Shown: piece after piece, positions 6,943-13,982 of the stretch
Layout: each line of letters opens with the position of its first letter
Numbering within the stretch: position 1 is the first letter of the stretch
From: an uncultured Clostridia bacterium
Lineage (GTDB): Bacteria; Bacillota; Clostridia; UBA1381
Direction: 5' to 3'
Length of the DNA: 30,111 nt
NCBI GenBank assembly: GCA_934454035.1
Contig: CAKSFY010000014.1
Location: 1-30,111, forward strand
Program-made: the position numbers and the translations under genes
The notes under the pieces: generated by a model
Told to the model about the DNA's origin: nothing
Databases searched by the model: none
The model's input: the letters and a program-made list of their open reading frames with translations, nothing else

Positions 6943-8130
6943 ATGAGTCTTAATGCAGCGCCGTCGGCGGAAAGAGTGCATATTGCGTTTTTCGGCAGAC
7001 GAAATGCGGGTAAATCAAGTTTAATCAATGCAATAACAAACCAAAAACTGTCGATTGTATCGGATATAAAGGGCACAACGACAGACCCGGTCAAAAAGGC
7101 TATGGAAATACTTCCGCTCGGACCGGTTGTTATTATTGACACACCGGGAATTGATGATGTCGGAGAACTGGGACGTATGCGCATTGAAAAAGCCTATGAG
7201 GTTTTAAATATGACGGATATTGCCGTTATAGTTGCCGACGCAGGGGAGGAGCTTACCGGATTTGAAATCGGGTTGATTGATAAAATAAAGGAACAAAACA
7301 TTCCTTATATAATTGCATGGAACAAAGCGGATGAAAAAGTGCATCCGATATCAGAAAAAAATGAAATTGCGGTCAGCGCACTTTGCGGCACGAATATTAA
7401 GGAGCTTAAGGAGCTTATTGCTTCCGTTAAAAGCGATATTAAGCCGAAAGGCAGGATAATCGGGGATTTGATTAAAGAAAATGACATTGTGGTATTGGTT
7501 ATTCCGATAGATGAGTCTGCGCCGAAAGGAAGATTGATTTTGCCGCAGCAGCAGACAATCAGGGATATTCTCGACACACATGCGGCAGCTTTGTGTGTGC
7601 AGCCCGAAGAACTTGCAAATGTACTAGGCAAGCTTTCCGGAAGTGTTAAAATGGTTGTGACCGACAGCCAGGCATTTGCCGAGGTTCAAAAAATTGTTCC
7701 CGAAGAGATTCCGCTTACGTCTTTTTCGATTTTGTTTGCAAGATACAAAGGCAATCTGCGCCGTAATATAGGAGGTGCGGCAGAGCTTGATAAACTTTCT
7801 GACGGGGATATTGTGCTTATCAGCGAGGCATGTACACACCACAGGCAGTGCAATGACATCGGAACGGTTAAACTTCCGGGACTAATTGAAAAATACAGCG
7901 GAAAAAAGATTAATTTTGAATGGACAAGCGGAAACGAATTTCCGGAGGATTTGAAAAAATACAGGCTTATAATTCATTGCGGCGGATGCATGATTAATGC
8001 TATGCAAATGCAGTCACGGCTGAAAAGGAGCATGGTTGCAAACGTTCCTATGACAAATTACGGTACTGCTTTGGCAAAAATGAACGGAATATTAGACAGA
8101 AGTATTTCGGTTTTTGACGGAAATTATTAA
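6943..8130 (+). CDS. hydF: [FeFe]-hydrogenase H-cluster maturation GTPase HydF
   Basis: HydF is the GTPase scaffold that carries the [2Fe] precursor and passes it to apo-hydrogenase in the cytoplasm. The 395-residue protein shows the whole family layout: a G domain with Walker A GRRNAGKS (residues 18-25), switch region GTTTDP, DTPG, and the G4 motif NKAD. A dimerisation region follows, then the C-terminal cluster-binding motif with C297, H299, H345, C346 and C349 (CxH-x45-HCxxC). A perfect AAGGAGG precedes ATG 6943, and the gap to hydG is 12 bases. No terminator follows. Confidence 0.96.
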   Translation: MSLNAAPSAERVHIAFFGRRNAGKSSLINAITNQKLSIVSDIKGTTTDPVKKAMEILPLGPVVIIDTPGIDDVGELGRMRIEKAYEVLNMTDIAVIVADAGEELTGFEIGLIDKIKEQNIPYIIAWNKADEKVHPISEKNEIAVSALCGTNIKELKELIASVKSDIKPKGRIIGDLIKENDIVVLVIPIDESAPKGRLILPQQQTIRDILDTHAAALCVQPEELANVLGKLSGSVKMVVTDSQAFAEVQKIVPEEIPLTSFSILFARYKGNLRRNIGGAAELDKLSDGDIVLISEACTHHRQCNDIGTVKLPGLIEKYSGKKINFEWTSGNEFPEDLKKYRLIIHCGGCMINAMQMQSRLKRSMVANVPMTNYGTALAKMNGILDRSISVFDGNY

Positions 8131-8131
8131 G

Positions 8132-8309
8132 TTTGTAACAATTTGACATATAACAATTGCTGAATATTTCACAAAAACAAAGCTGATAATACATTGAAAA
8201 TTAGTACAAAAACCATAAAAATTACACCAATAATACAAAAATTAAAAAAAGTTGTTAAAAAAGTTTGACAAATGACGGAAAATGGTGTATAATAAATTTG
8301 TAACAATTT
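8132..8309 (+). repeat. Two copies of TTTGTAACAATTT flanking the nlpC intergenic region
   Basis: The 13-mer occurs exactly at 8132-8144, just after the hydF stop, and at 8297-8309, over the expected start site of the nlpC promoter. Its core TTGTAACAA is nearly palindromic. It may be an operator, but AT-rich DNA makes chance more likely than for a mixed sequence. Confidence 0.4.
8265..8293 (+). promoter_or_regulatory. Consensus promoter of the NlpC/P60 gene
   Basis: TTGACA at 8265-8270 and TATAAT at 8288-8293 are 17 bases apart, a full match to the housekeeping consensus. The start site would be near 8300, leaving a leader of about 60 bases. Confidence 0.9.
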
Positions 8310-8362
8310 AGAAATGTCTCGGTAATTTTGGACGTTTTTAATAATTGGGAGGTTTTTGGATA

Positions 8363-9814
8363 ATGGTGAACTTGAAACATGCAGTGACGGCAATTGCCGC
8401 TGTTGCAATGGTCGGTTCGTTGGCAGTAAATCAGGCTGCGGATAAGACTCATGTAAATGCACAGAATATTTCAAATATTCAGCTCAATCCGCCCGCTGTT
8501 ATAAAGGGCGACGGAAACGGAGTTGTTGAGAGCGACACCGCTTTCGACACAAAGAAAAACGAAGAGGATAAGGCACCGGAAAAGGGTTATGTACTTATTA
8601 CGGAAAGTTATCTTAATATGAGAGCGGAACCGTCTGTTGACGCTGAAGTTGTTAAACAGCTTGAATGTGCGGCTGAGGTTACGATTTTGTCAGACGAGGA
8701 TGACGAATGGTACCGGGTACAAAACGGTGACGATACGGGTTATGTTTATAAGGATTTTATAACAGATTCGTATGAGGACGCAAACAAGGCTCTTTTGGAG
8801 AATTTCAAGTATGAATCCGGATATATCAATGCAGACGGTGTTAATATCCGTGACAATGCCGGAACAGAAGGGTCAAATGTTATCGACCAGGCAGAGGACG
8901 GAGATAAAGTATTTATCATTAAGCACGCTGACAATGACTGGCTTTTGGTATATTACGGAGCTAATTATGATATAGGCTATGTCTCATCGGAGTTTGTAAC
9001 AATAACCGGTGTGACAGATAAGGACGCTGTCGCTTCGGCAAAGATTAACAGACTTAATGCGATTGCCAAAAAAGGAATTATTTCATCTGACGGAGCTATG
9101 CTCAACGTAAGGGCACTGCCTAATGAAAATTCGGAAGCAATTGCCTCACTGGAGGACGGCGCGTCGGTAAGAATAATTACAAAGGGCAGCAGCTGGACAA
9201 AGATAGCGCTCGGAGACGGCGGAAAAACTGCTTATGTAAAGAGCGAATATGTTCTTGACGAAGATCAAATCGCAGCAAGAGAGGCTGCAAAAAAAGCAGC
9301 AGCCGAGAAGAAAGCGGCAGATGAAAAGAAAGCCGCTGCTGAGAAAAAAGCAGCAGCTCAGAAGAAAACTTCGGCAAGTACTAAAAAGAGTACCCAAACA
9401 AAAAATGCTGTTTCAGACTCAGCTCCGGCGGCAGCGTCGGGCAGCGGTTCGGGACAAGCAATTGTAAACGAGGCAAAAAAATATATCGGAACAAGATATG
9501 TTTACGGCGGTAATTCGCCGTCAACAGGATTCGATTGCTCGGGATTGGTTCAGTATGCATGCCGCAAAGCCGGCATTTCGGTCAGCCGTTCATCAAGAGC
9601 ACAGTACGGAAACGGAGTTGCGGTTTCAAGATCAAACCTTCAGCCGGGTGACTTGATATTCTTCTCAAAAGGCAGCGGAATATCACATGTTGTTATTTAT
9701 GCCGGAAACGGACAGGTAATTCATTCACCCAGACCAGGCAAGAGTGTATGCTACACATCTCTATCCAACATATGCAGCTATTCAACATACGTCGGTGCAA
9801 GACGAGTAGTGTGA
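8363..9814 (+). CDS. Secreted SH3-NlpC/P60 peptidoglycan endopeptidase
   Basis: This 483-residue secreted cell-wall hydrolase probably cuts peptide bonds in peptidoglycan stems. The start is ATG 8363, with GGAGG ten bases upstream. The TTG at 8345 lies inside the ribosome binding site. The order is: signal peptide (about residues 1-27, LKHAVTAIAAVAMVGSLAV), three bacterial SH3 domains (roughly 70-135, 145-215 and 230-305, each starting with a LNMRAEP-, VNIRDNA- or LNVRALP-like strand), a Lys/Ala/Glu-rich linker with repeated KKAAAE units, a Ser/Ala hinge, and the C-terminal NlpC/P60 domain. The catalytic triad is visible as C392 (FDCSGLVQ), H442 (ISHVVIY) and H454 (VIHSP). It has its own strong promoter and a strong terminator, so it is transcribed alone. 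Confidence 0.95.
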   Translation: MVNLKHAVTAIAAVAMVGSLAVNQAADKTHVNAQNISNIQLNPPAVIKGDGNGVVESDTAFDTKKNEEDKAPEKGYVLITESYLNMRAEPSVDAEVVKQLECAAEVTILSDEDDEWYRVQNGDDTGYVYKDFITDSYEDANKALLENFKYESGYINADGVNIRDNAGTEGSNVIDQAEDGDKVFIIKHADNDWLLVYYGANYDIGYVSSEFVTITGVTDKDAVASAKINRLNAIAKKGIISSDGAMLNVRALPNENSEAIASLEDGASVRIITKGSSWTKIALGDGGKTAYVKSEYVLDEDQIAAREAAKKAAAEKKAADEKKAAAEKKAAAQKKTSASTKKSTQTKNAVSDSAPAAASGSGSGQAIVNEAKKYIGTRYVYGGNSPSTGFDCSGLVQYACRKAGISVSRSSRAQYGNGVAVSRSNLQPGDLIFFSKGSGISHVVIYAGNGQVIHSPRPGKSVCYTSLSNICSYSTYVGARRVV

Positions 9815-9865
9815 GTTTATTAAATAATGGGATTTAAAAAAGGAATCATTTTTTTAAATCACCTC

Positions 9866-9900
9866 AAAAGGCGGTGTAATTTTTATACACCGCCTTTTTT
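9866..9900. terminator. Strong bidirectional terminator
   Basis: GGCGGTGTA (9870-9878) pairs with TACACCGCC (9886-9894), with four As before and six Ts after. It separates nlpC from the minus-strand MATE pseudogene. A second AT-rich hairpin (GATTT and poly-A against poly-T and AAATC, about 9830-9860) lies just upstream. Confidence 0.9.
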
Positions 9901-9921
9901 GATATATGTGTTTAATCCAAA

Positions 9922-11272
9922 CTATTTTCCGATAGTCCGCTTTTGATTGATTGCTGCGAATGCGATTATGCAGATAATGACCGAGAGCAGTGAGCCTGCG
10001 GTGGTTGCAAGTCCCATAGGGAAGAGGGTTGACGGGAACAAACGCGAGGCTAAATAAACTCCGGGTATTCGCACGAGTGAGATTGAAATAATGTTATGTA
10101 TGAAAGACAGCTCCGATTTGCCGCATGCACAGAAATATCCGCTGAAGCTGAAATGAATTCCGGCAAAAATGCTGTCCCATATATATCCCCTCAGATATTG
10201 GCTTCCGAGGCGTATTACATCAGTACCTCCGGCAGCCGCCTTATCGGTGAATAAAGCTACAAACGGTTCTGCGGCGAATTGCATTACAACAGTCCAGAAT
10301 ATTCCGAAACCAACGGCAATTAAAATGGCATATTTCATTGTCATAACCGCGCGATCGGGTTTTTCGGCACCGATATTTTGCGCACCGAGTGCGGACACGG
10401 TCGTTAGCATTGATGACGGAATAAGGAAAATAAAGCTGATTATTTTTTCGACTATTCCAACGGCTGCCGCATCGTTAAGTCCACGCATATTGGCGATAAC
10501 AGTAATTATAATAAATGCAACTTGTATTAATCCGTCCTGAAATGCAATCGGAACACCGATTTTTAAAATTCTGCCGATAATGTCACGTTTTGGAATAAAA
10601 TCGTCTTTTTCAAGTACAAAACTTCATCTTTTTTTGATTGCAATCAATGAAATAATGACGCTGATTGCCTGTGAGATTGTCGTGCCAAGGGCTGCTCCGG
10701 CGGCACCGAGTTTAAATGCTCCTATAAAAATGTAATCAAGAATTATATTTGCAATAAATGCAATTGCGATAAAATACATCGGAGTTTTACTGTCACCCAT
10801 TCCTCGGAAAATCGATGCAATAATATTATATGCCGTAATGAACGGGATACCTATAAAGCATACAGTCAGATACGCGCATGTTCCGTCTGTTGCTTCGCTC
10901 GGCGTAGAAACCGCAGAGACTATAGCACGTACAGATATAAGGAGAACGGACATCAGAATAACCGAAACGAGCATAAAAAGTACAACCGTGTTGCCGATAT
11001 TTTGCGCAGCCTTACGTCTGTTTCCGCTGCCGATTGCCTGACCTATGCAGACTGTTGTTCCCATTGCAAGACCGACAATTACAACAGTAATCATATGCAT
11101 TATCTGTGAACCTACAGATACGGCTGTAGTGCCTTGCCACGCCTTCAAACTGACCGATAATAAACAGGTCTGCCATCCCGTACAGTGTATGCAAAAAATA
11201 TGACAGCAGATAAGGCAGTGAAAATATAATTACATTTTTGAACACGCTGCCTGTTGTAAGATTTCTTTCCAT
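9922..11272 (-). pseudogene. MATE family efflux transporter, frameshifted and interrupted
   Basis: This is a second MATE exporter, different from the one at 625, that cannot be read through. Frame one starts at ATG 11272 (MERNLTTGSVFKNVIIFSLP) and is normal up to LFIIGQFEGVA. An extra base in the GG at 11132-11133 then shifts the frame, and the expected sequence STTAVSVGSQ continues in the next frame. That frame runs to IAIKKR, meets TGA at 10626-10624, then resumes in the same frame with SFVLEKDDFIPKRD and continues to the normal C-terminus at 9922. The total of about 450 codons equals a full MATE protein. Repairing one base and one codon would restore it, so it is either a very recent pseudogene or carries sequencing errors. 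The ribosome binding site is AAAGG. Confidence 0.88.
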
Positions 11273-11294
11273 AAAAGTACCTTTCCTTTGTTAA

Positions 11295-11335
11295 ATAAAT
11301 AAGCAAGAATCTCACATAAAGAAATTCTTGCTTAT
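11295..11335 (-). terminator. Terminator-like hairpin after rplT
   Basis: On the minus strand ATAAGCAAGAAT (11335-11324) pairs with ATTCTTGCTTAT (11310-11299), a perfect 12-pair stem with a 13-base loop, followed by TTATTTA. It would end the infC-rpmI-rplT transcript ahead of the broken MATE gene. Confidence 0.7.
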
Positions 11336-11353
11336 CGGATTTACAACTGTAAT

Positions 11354-11710
11354 TTAGTTAAGTGCAGCTTTTGCAGTTTCTGTGAGCTTTGTGAAAGCAG
11401 CAGGGTCTGCAATTGCAATTTCAGAAAGAACTTTTCTGTTCATTTCAATGCCTGATTTCTTAAGACCGTTCATGAATGTTGAATAATTCATTCCGTTCAT
11501 CTTACAAGCAGCGCTTATTCTTGCAATCCATAATCTTCTGAAATCACGTTTTCTGCGTTTTCTTCCGATATATGCATTCTGCATTGAACGCATAACAGCC
11601 TGGTTTGCAGTTCTGTAAAGTCTGCTTTCTCCGCCTCTGAAGCCCTTAGCGAGCTTGAGAACTTTCTTATGTTTTTTACGTGTATTTAAAGCACCTTTTA
11701 CTCTTGCCAT
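11354..11710 (-). CDS. rplT: 50S ribosomal protein L20
   Basis: L20 is a 118-residue, strongly basic protein that binds 23S rRNA early in assembly of the large subunit. The N-terminus MARVKGALNTRKKHKKVLKL and the segment YIGRKRRKRDFRRLWIARIS are unmistakable. It is the last gene of infC-rpmI-rplT, 24 bases after rpmI. In other Firmicutes L20 represses this operon by binding the infC leader, and the long leader here is compatible with that. Confidence 0.98.
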   Translation of the reverse strand: MARVKGALNTRKKHKKVLKLAKGFRGGESRLYRTANQAVMRSMQNAYIGRKRRKRDFRRLWIARISAACKMNGMNYSTFMNGLKKSGIEMNRKVLSEIAIADPAAFTKLTETAKAALN

Positions 11711-11734
11711 AGTAAATATACCTCTCTTTCAATC

Positions 11735-11932
11735 TTATTTGTAAGGAATTAACTTTTTGATTACTGCAGCATTTGCAGCTGAACAGTAAGCTTGCTTTCT
11801 TAAATGACGTTTTCTCTTTGTGGTTTTCTTGTTCAGAATGTGTCTTCTGAAAGACTTATTCATTTTTACCTTACCTTTTTTTGTAAGATTGAATCTTTTT
11901 GCGGCACCTCTGTGTGTCTTTATTTTAGGCAT
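11735..11932 (-). CDS. rpmI: 50S ribosomal protein L35
   Basis: L35 is a 65-residue basic protein of the large subunit. MPKIKTHRGAAKRF and KRKRHLRKQAYCS are diagnostic. It sits between infC and rplT, the usual bacterial order. The infC stop is about 30 bases upstream and a ribosome binding site (GGAGTGG) precedes its ATG. Confidence 0.98.
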   Translation of the reverse strand: MPKIKTHRGAAKRFNLTKKGKVKMNKSFRRHILNKKTTKRKRHLRKQAYCSAANAAVIKKLIPYK

Positions 11933-11963
11933 AATCGTCCACTCCTTCCGATTTGTATAAAAA

Positions 11964-12479
11964 TTATTGTGTTACCGGTACAAGAAACATTGTCATATTT
12001 CTGCCTTCAAGCTTAGGAGGATGCTCCATATTGCCGGCTTCTTTTGCAGTTTCGGCAAAGCGAATAAGCAAAGCCTCGCCAATCTCGGAATGACTTACTT
12101 CGCGTCCGCGAAAACGTACCGTAACCTTAACCTTGTCCCCGTTTTTCAGAAACTTGATTGCATTTTTGCATTTTGTGTTAAAGTCGTTAGTATCAATTGA
12201 CGGTGAAAGCTGAACTTCCTTAATATTCATTGTCTTTTGATTCTTGCGGTTCTCTTTTTCACGCTTGGCAAGCTCAAATTTGTACTTGCCGTAATCCATT
12301 ATTTTGCATACCGGCGGCTGTGCCTGAGGAGCAATCTTAACCAAATCAAGATTTTTCTCATAAGCAAGATCAATAGCTTTTGCCGGCGTCATAACGCCGA
12401 GCTGCGCGCCGTCTGCCGAAATAACACGGACTTCCTTGTCGCGAATTTCTTCGTTGATTTGCAATTCTTTAATAGCTAT
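11964..12479 (-). CDS. infC: Translation initiation factor IF-3
   Basis: IF-3 binds the 30S subunit, prevents early joining of the subunits and rejects non-standard start codons. The N-domain (LQINEEIRDKEVRVI, then VCKIMDYGKYKFE), the linker and the C-domain (VRFRGREVSHSEIGEALL, MTMFLVP) are all present. A TTG occurs at 12464, but the strong AAGGAGGG at 12493-12486 is then more than 20 bases away. With 7-base spacing the ribosome would start at ATA (12479-12477) and give MAIKELQINEEIRD, which looks like other clostridial IF-3 N-termini. A rare AUA start would fit the known use of a non-standard AUU start by infC in E. coli for autocontrol. The length from AUA is 171 residues. Confidence 0.95.
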   Translation of the reverse strand: MAIKELQINEEIRDKEVRVISADGAQLGVMTPAKAIDLAYEKNLDLVKIAPQAQPPVCKIMDYGKYKFELAKREKENRKNQKTMNIKEVQLSPSIDTNDFNTKCKNAIKFLKNGDKVKVTVRFRGREVSHSEIGEALLIRFAETAKEAGNMEHPPKLEGRNMTMFLVPVTQ

Positions 12480-12696
12480 GGTAATCCCTCCTTAAATGAA
12501 ACCATATAACTCCGTGAATCGGAATTTAACAATATTTTTGTACGTAAAGCAAATGACAATAGCTGTAAAATCAAAAAAATCGAACGCCCAAAACAGCAGT
12601 CCGAAATATATAAACGCGTTATAAAAACGCGAGAATATTTACCGCAAAGAATAAAGTCCGTACGGTGAGAACAGAATTGTCCTGCTTGTTTACTTA
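12480..12696 (-). ncRNA. Leader of the infC-rpmI-rplT operon (probable L20-type leader)
   Basis: A leader of about 215 bases lies between the promoter and infC. It contains a self-complementary CCGTACGG stretch, a CGCG-TTTTTATAA-CGCG hairpin and a terminator-like hairpin. In other Firmicutes this position carries the L20-responsive leader. I infer that role from position and structure, not from a family match. Confidence 0.5.
12573..12603 (-). terminator. Attenuator hairpin in the infC leader
   Basis: On the minus strand CGGAC-T-GCT (12603-12595) can pair with GGC-GTTCG (12588-12581), with a bulged T and G-U pairs, and is followed by seven Ts (12579-12573). It lies about 80 bases ahead of the infC ribosome binding site and would give premature termination. 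Confidence 0.5.
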
Positions 12697-12700
12697 AAAT

Positions 12701-12729
12701 ATTATAGCATATTTTTTATCCGCTGTCAA
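12701..12729 (-). promoter_or_regulatory. Promoter of the infC operon
   Basis: On the minus strand TTGACA (12729-12724) and TATAAT (12706-12701) are separated by 17 bases, a full consensus match. Confidence 0.9.
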
Positions 12730-12864
12730 TACTTTTTTTGAAAAAAATTGACTTAATTTTACGTCGTTATTGCCGCTGCCGGATTAAGCACTGCAATAAT
12801 TTTCAGAAATCAAATCCATACCGTGATGTTTAACGGAGAGGATTTAAGGATAAACGCCGATAAG
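12730..12864. other. Intergenic stretch between the infC promoter and the tRNA terminator
   Basis: No intact gene is seen here. On the plus strand a short frame from 12757 begins after a stop and reads a hydrophobic run (VVIAAAGLSTAIIF) followed by QIHTVMFNGEDLRINADKKK, then runs into the terminator and across the tRNA gene. It has no start codon or ribosome binding site. It might be a relic of a surface-protein gene or chance. Confidence 0.3.
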
Positions 12865-12899
12865 AAAAAGCGGCAAGCATTTTCATGCCTGCCGTTTTT
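12865..12899. terminator. Terminator after tRNA-Thr
   Basis: CGGCAGGCAT and ATGCTTGCCG (minus strand, 12894-12871) form a ten-pair stem with one G-U pair and a four-base loop. It is followed by CTTTTT on the minus strand and flanked by five Ts on the plus strand, so it can act both ways. Confidence 0.85.
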
Positions 12900-12901
12900 G
12901 G

Positions 12902-12974
12902 AGCTGGTGATGCGACTTGAACGCACGACCTTTTGATTACGAATCAAATGCACTACCGACTGTGCTACACCAGC
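12902..12974 (-). tRNA. tRNA-Thr (anticodon CGT)
   Basis: The minus strand folds as a full cloverleaf: acceptor GCTGGTG/CACCAGC, D stem GCAC/GTGC, anticodon stem TTTGA/TCAAA with loop TTCGTAA (anticodon CGT at positions 34-36, reading ACG), and T arm GTGCG-TTCAAGT-CGCAT. The discriminator base is T and the 3' CCA is encoded at 12901-12899. It stands alone between yqeY and the infC leader and is followed by a strong terminator. Confidence 0.96.
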
Positions 12975-13090
12975 ATATAAAGCGTATGTAAAATATGTTC
13001 AGAACACAAAAACGTGTTAATCGGATAAGAAAACAATAATATATTGAAATGTTTTTTCTGAACCATTGCCGAACCGACTTTAATTTTTTC

Positions 13091-13116
13091 AAAGGCGGTG
13101 ATTTTACACCGCCTTT
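13091..13116. terminator. Hairpin after yqeY, probable terminator
   Basis: AAAGGCGGTG (13091-13100) pairs with CACCGCCTTT (13107-13116), a perfect ten-pair stem with a six-base loop. The T tract is only the end of the stem itself. The stem closely resembles the terminator at 9870-9894. The rest of 12975-13124 holds only AT-rich tRNA upstream sequence with no clear promoter. Confidence 0.6.
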
Positions 13117-13124
13117 GATTATAT

Positions 13125-13568
13125 TTATGATAATAAACCTTTTGCGATTTCGTTTATCACTTTGCCGTCCGCTCTGCCCTTTGTTTTAGGCATAACCTCT
13201 GACATAATCTTTCCCATGTCCTTCATAGAAGAAGCTCCTGTTTTTTCAACAGCTTCTTTTACAATTGCTTCAAGCTCTTCATGGGTAAGTTGTTTAGGCA
13301 AATATTCCATTAAAACATCCATTTCGGACTTTAATTCGGAAATCAAGTCCTCGCGTCCACTCTTTTCATAGTCAGGCAGGGAATCTCTGCGCTGTTTCAG
13401 CTGCTTAGCAATAACATCAAGTACGCCATCATCATCAAGAGTTATTTTTTTATCCTTTTCAATCTGTAATACTCCGGCTCTGACCATCTGTACAACATTT
13501 TTACGGATTGTATCTTTATTTTTCATTGCAGACTTTAAATCATCTGCCAGTTTATCTTTAAGCGACAT
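13125..13568 (-). CDS. yqeY: GatB/YqeY domain protein
   Basis: This 147-residue helical protein belongs to the YqeY family, which shares the tail domain of the amidotransferase subunit GatB that binds tRNA. MSLKDKLADDLKSAMKNKD, QLKQRRDSLPDYEKSGREDL, YLPKQLTHEEL and MGKIMSEVMPKTKGRADGK are the conserved stretches. The family length is about 147-150, so it is complete. ATG 13568 has AGAGGT upstream. It follows rpsU by 16 bases, a pairing common in Firmicutes. Its cellular role is not settled. Confidence 0.93.
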   Translation of the reverse strand: MSLKDKLADDLKSAMKNKDTIRKNVVQMVRAGVLQIEKDKKITLDDDGVLDVIAKQLKQRRDSLPDYEKSGREDLISELKSEMDVLMEYLPKQLTHEELEAIVKEAVEKTGASSMKDMGKIMSEVMPKTKGRADGKVINEIAKGLLS

Positions 13569-13584
13569 AAAAAGTTACCTCTTA

Positions 13585-13761
13585 TTACTTGAACTTTCTT
13601 TTACGTGCAGCTTCAGATTTTTTCTTGCGTTTTACGCTTGGTTTTTCATAATGCTCACGTTTTCTTATTTCTGACATAACGCCGGATTTAGCGCATTGAC
13701 GCTTGAATCTGCGGAGCGCACTATCCAGTGATTCATTATCTTTTACTCTGATTTCAGACAT
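13585..13761 (-). CDS. rpsU: 30S ribosomal protein S21
   Basis: S21 is a small-subunit protein near the anti-Shine-Dalgarno region of 16S rRNA. The 58-residue product reads MSEIRVKDNESLDSALRRFK and ends in a basic KKKSEAARKRKFK tail, as usual. The frame is open upstream to 13815, but ATG 13761 with a strong GGAGGGAGGGG ahead is clearly the start. It is the first gene of an rpsU-yqeY operon with its own promoter. Confidence 0.97.
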   Translation of the reverse strand: MSEIRVKDNESLDSALRRFKRQCAKSGVMSEIRKREHYEKPSVKRKKKSEAARKRKFK

Positions 13762-13845
13762 GTATTTCCCCTCCCTCCGGCTGGTCAAATTCTTCCGGAT
13801 TGTTTTATGGAACAAATACGGCTTTTGTACAAGCTGTTTTCTGCC

Positions 13846-13882
13846 ACAATATATATTATACTATATATTGTATACAATTGTC
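13846..13882. repeat. Nested palindromes over the rpsU promoter
   Basis: ACAATATATA (13846-13855) and TATATATTGT (13862-13871) form a perfect ten-base inverted repeat around the -10 box. TTGTATACAA (13868-13877) and ACAATTGT (13875-13882) are further perfect palindromes in the spacer and -35 region. They are candidate operators. The AT-rich composition lowers their weight. Confidence 0.45.
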
Positions 13883-13884
13883 AA
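13855..13884 (-). promoter_or_regulatory. Promoter of rpsU-yqeY
   Basis: On the minus strand TTGACA (13884-13879) and TATAAT (13860-13855) are separated by 18 bases. The start site would be near 13848, leaving a leader of about 85 bases. Confidence 0.85.
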
Positions 13885-13953
13885 TATTTTTTATTAAATT
13901 TTTTGATTTTTTTTATTATGAAAAATTTTGCGAGGGGAGATTTGAAAAAAAGT

Positions 13954-13982
13954 TTGACTGCCATGCCGAATTATGGTATAAT
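13954..13982 (+). promoter_or_regulatory. Promoter of bioY
   Basis: TTGACT at 13954-13959 and TATAAT at 13977-13982 are separated by 17 bases. A short inverted repeat, TTTAATT (13982-13988) and AATTAAA (13998-14004), lies between the -10 box and the ribosome binding site. No BirA operator of the GTTAAC type is visible. Confidence 0.85.

Noticed and set aside
8132..8150. WalR-type box (paired TGTWA half-sites) controlling the NlpC/P60 gene.
   Set aside because: A single TGTAAC is present at each place, without a second half-site at five-base spacing.
8252..8271. TTGTTAAAAAAGTTTGACAA as a Rex operator.
   Set aside because: The arms resemble the clostridial Rex half-sites, but the gap is six bases instead of four and one arm base differs.
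9290..9370. Repetitive DNA in the nlpC gene as a tandem repeat element.
   Set aside because: It is the codon-level repeat of a Lys/Ala/Glu linker with variable codons, typical of wall-hydrolase hinges. The long open frames on the other strand and in other frames follow from it.
10624..10626. In-frame TGA in the second MATE gene as a recoded codon (selenocysteine or Trp).
   Set aside because: MATE proteins have no Sec, many intact genes here end in TGA, and the same gene also carries a frameshift, so decay or error is the simpler reading.
12902..12974. tRNA-Thr as an integration site for a mobile element.
   Set aside because: There is no integrase gene and no repeat of the tRNA 3' end anywhere I could see in the window.
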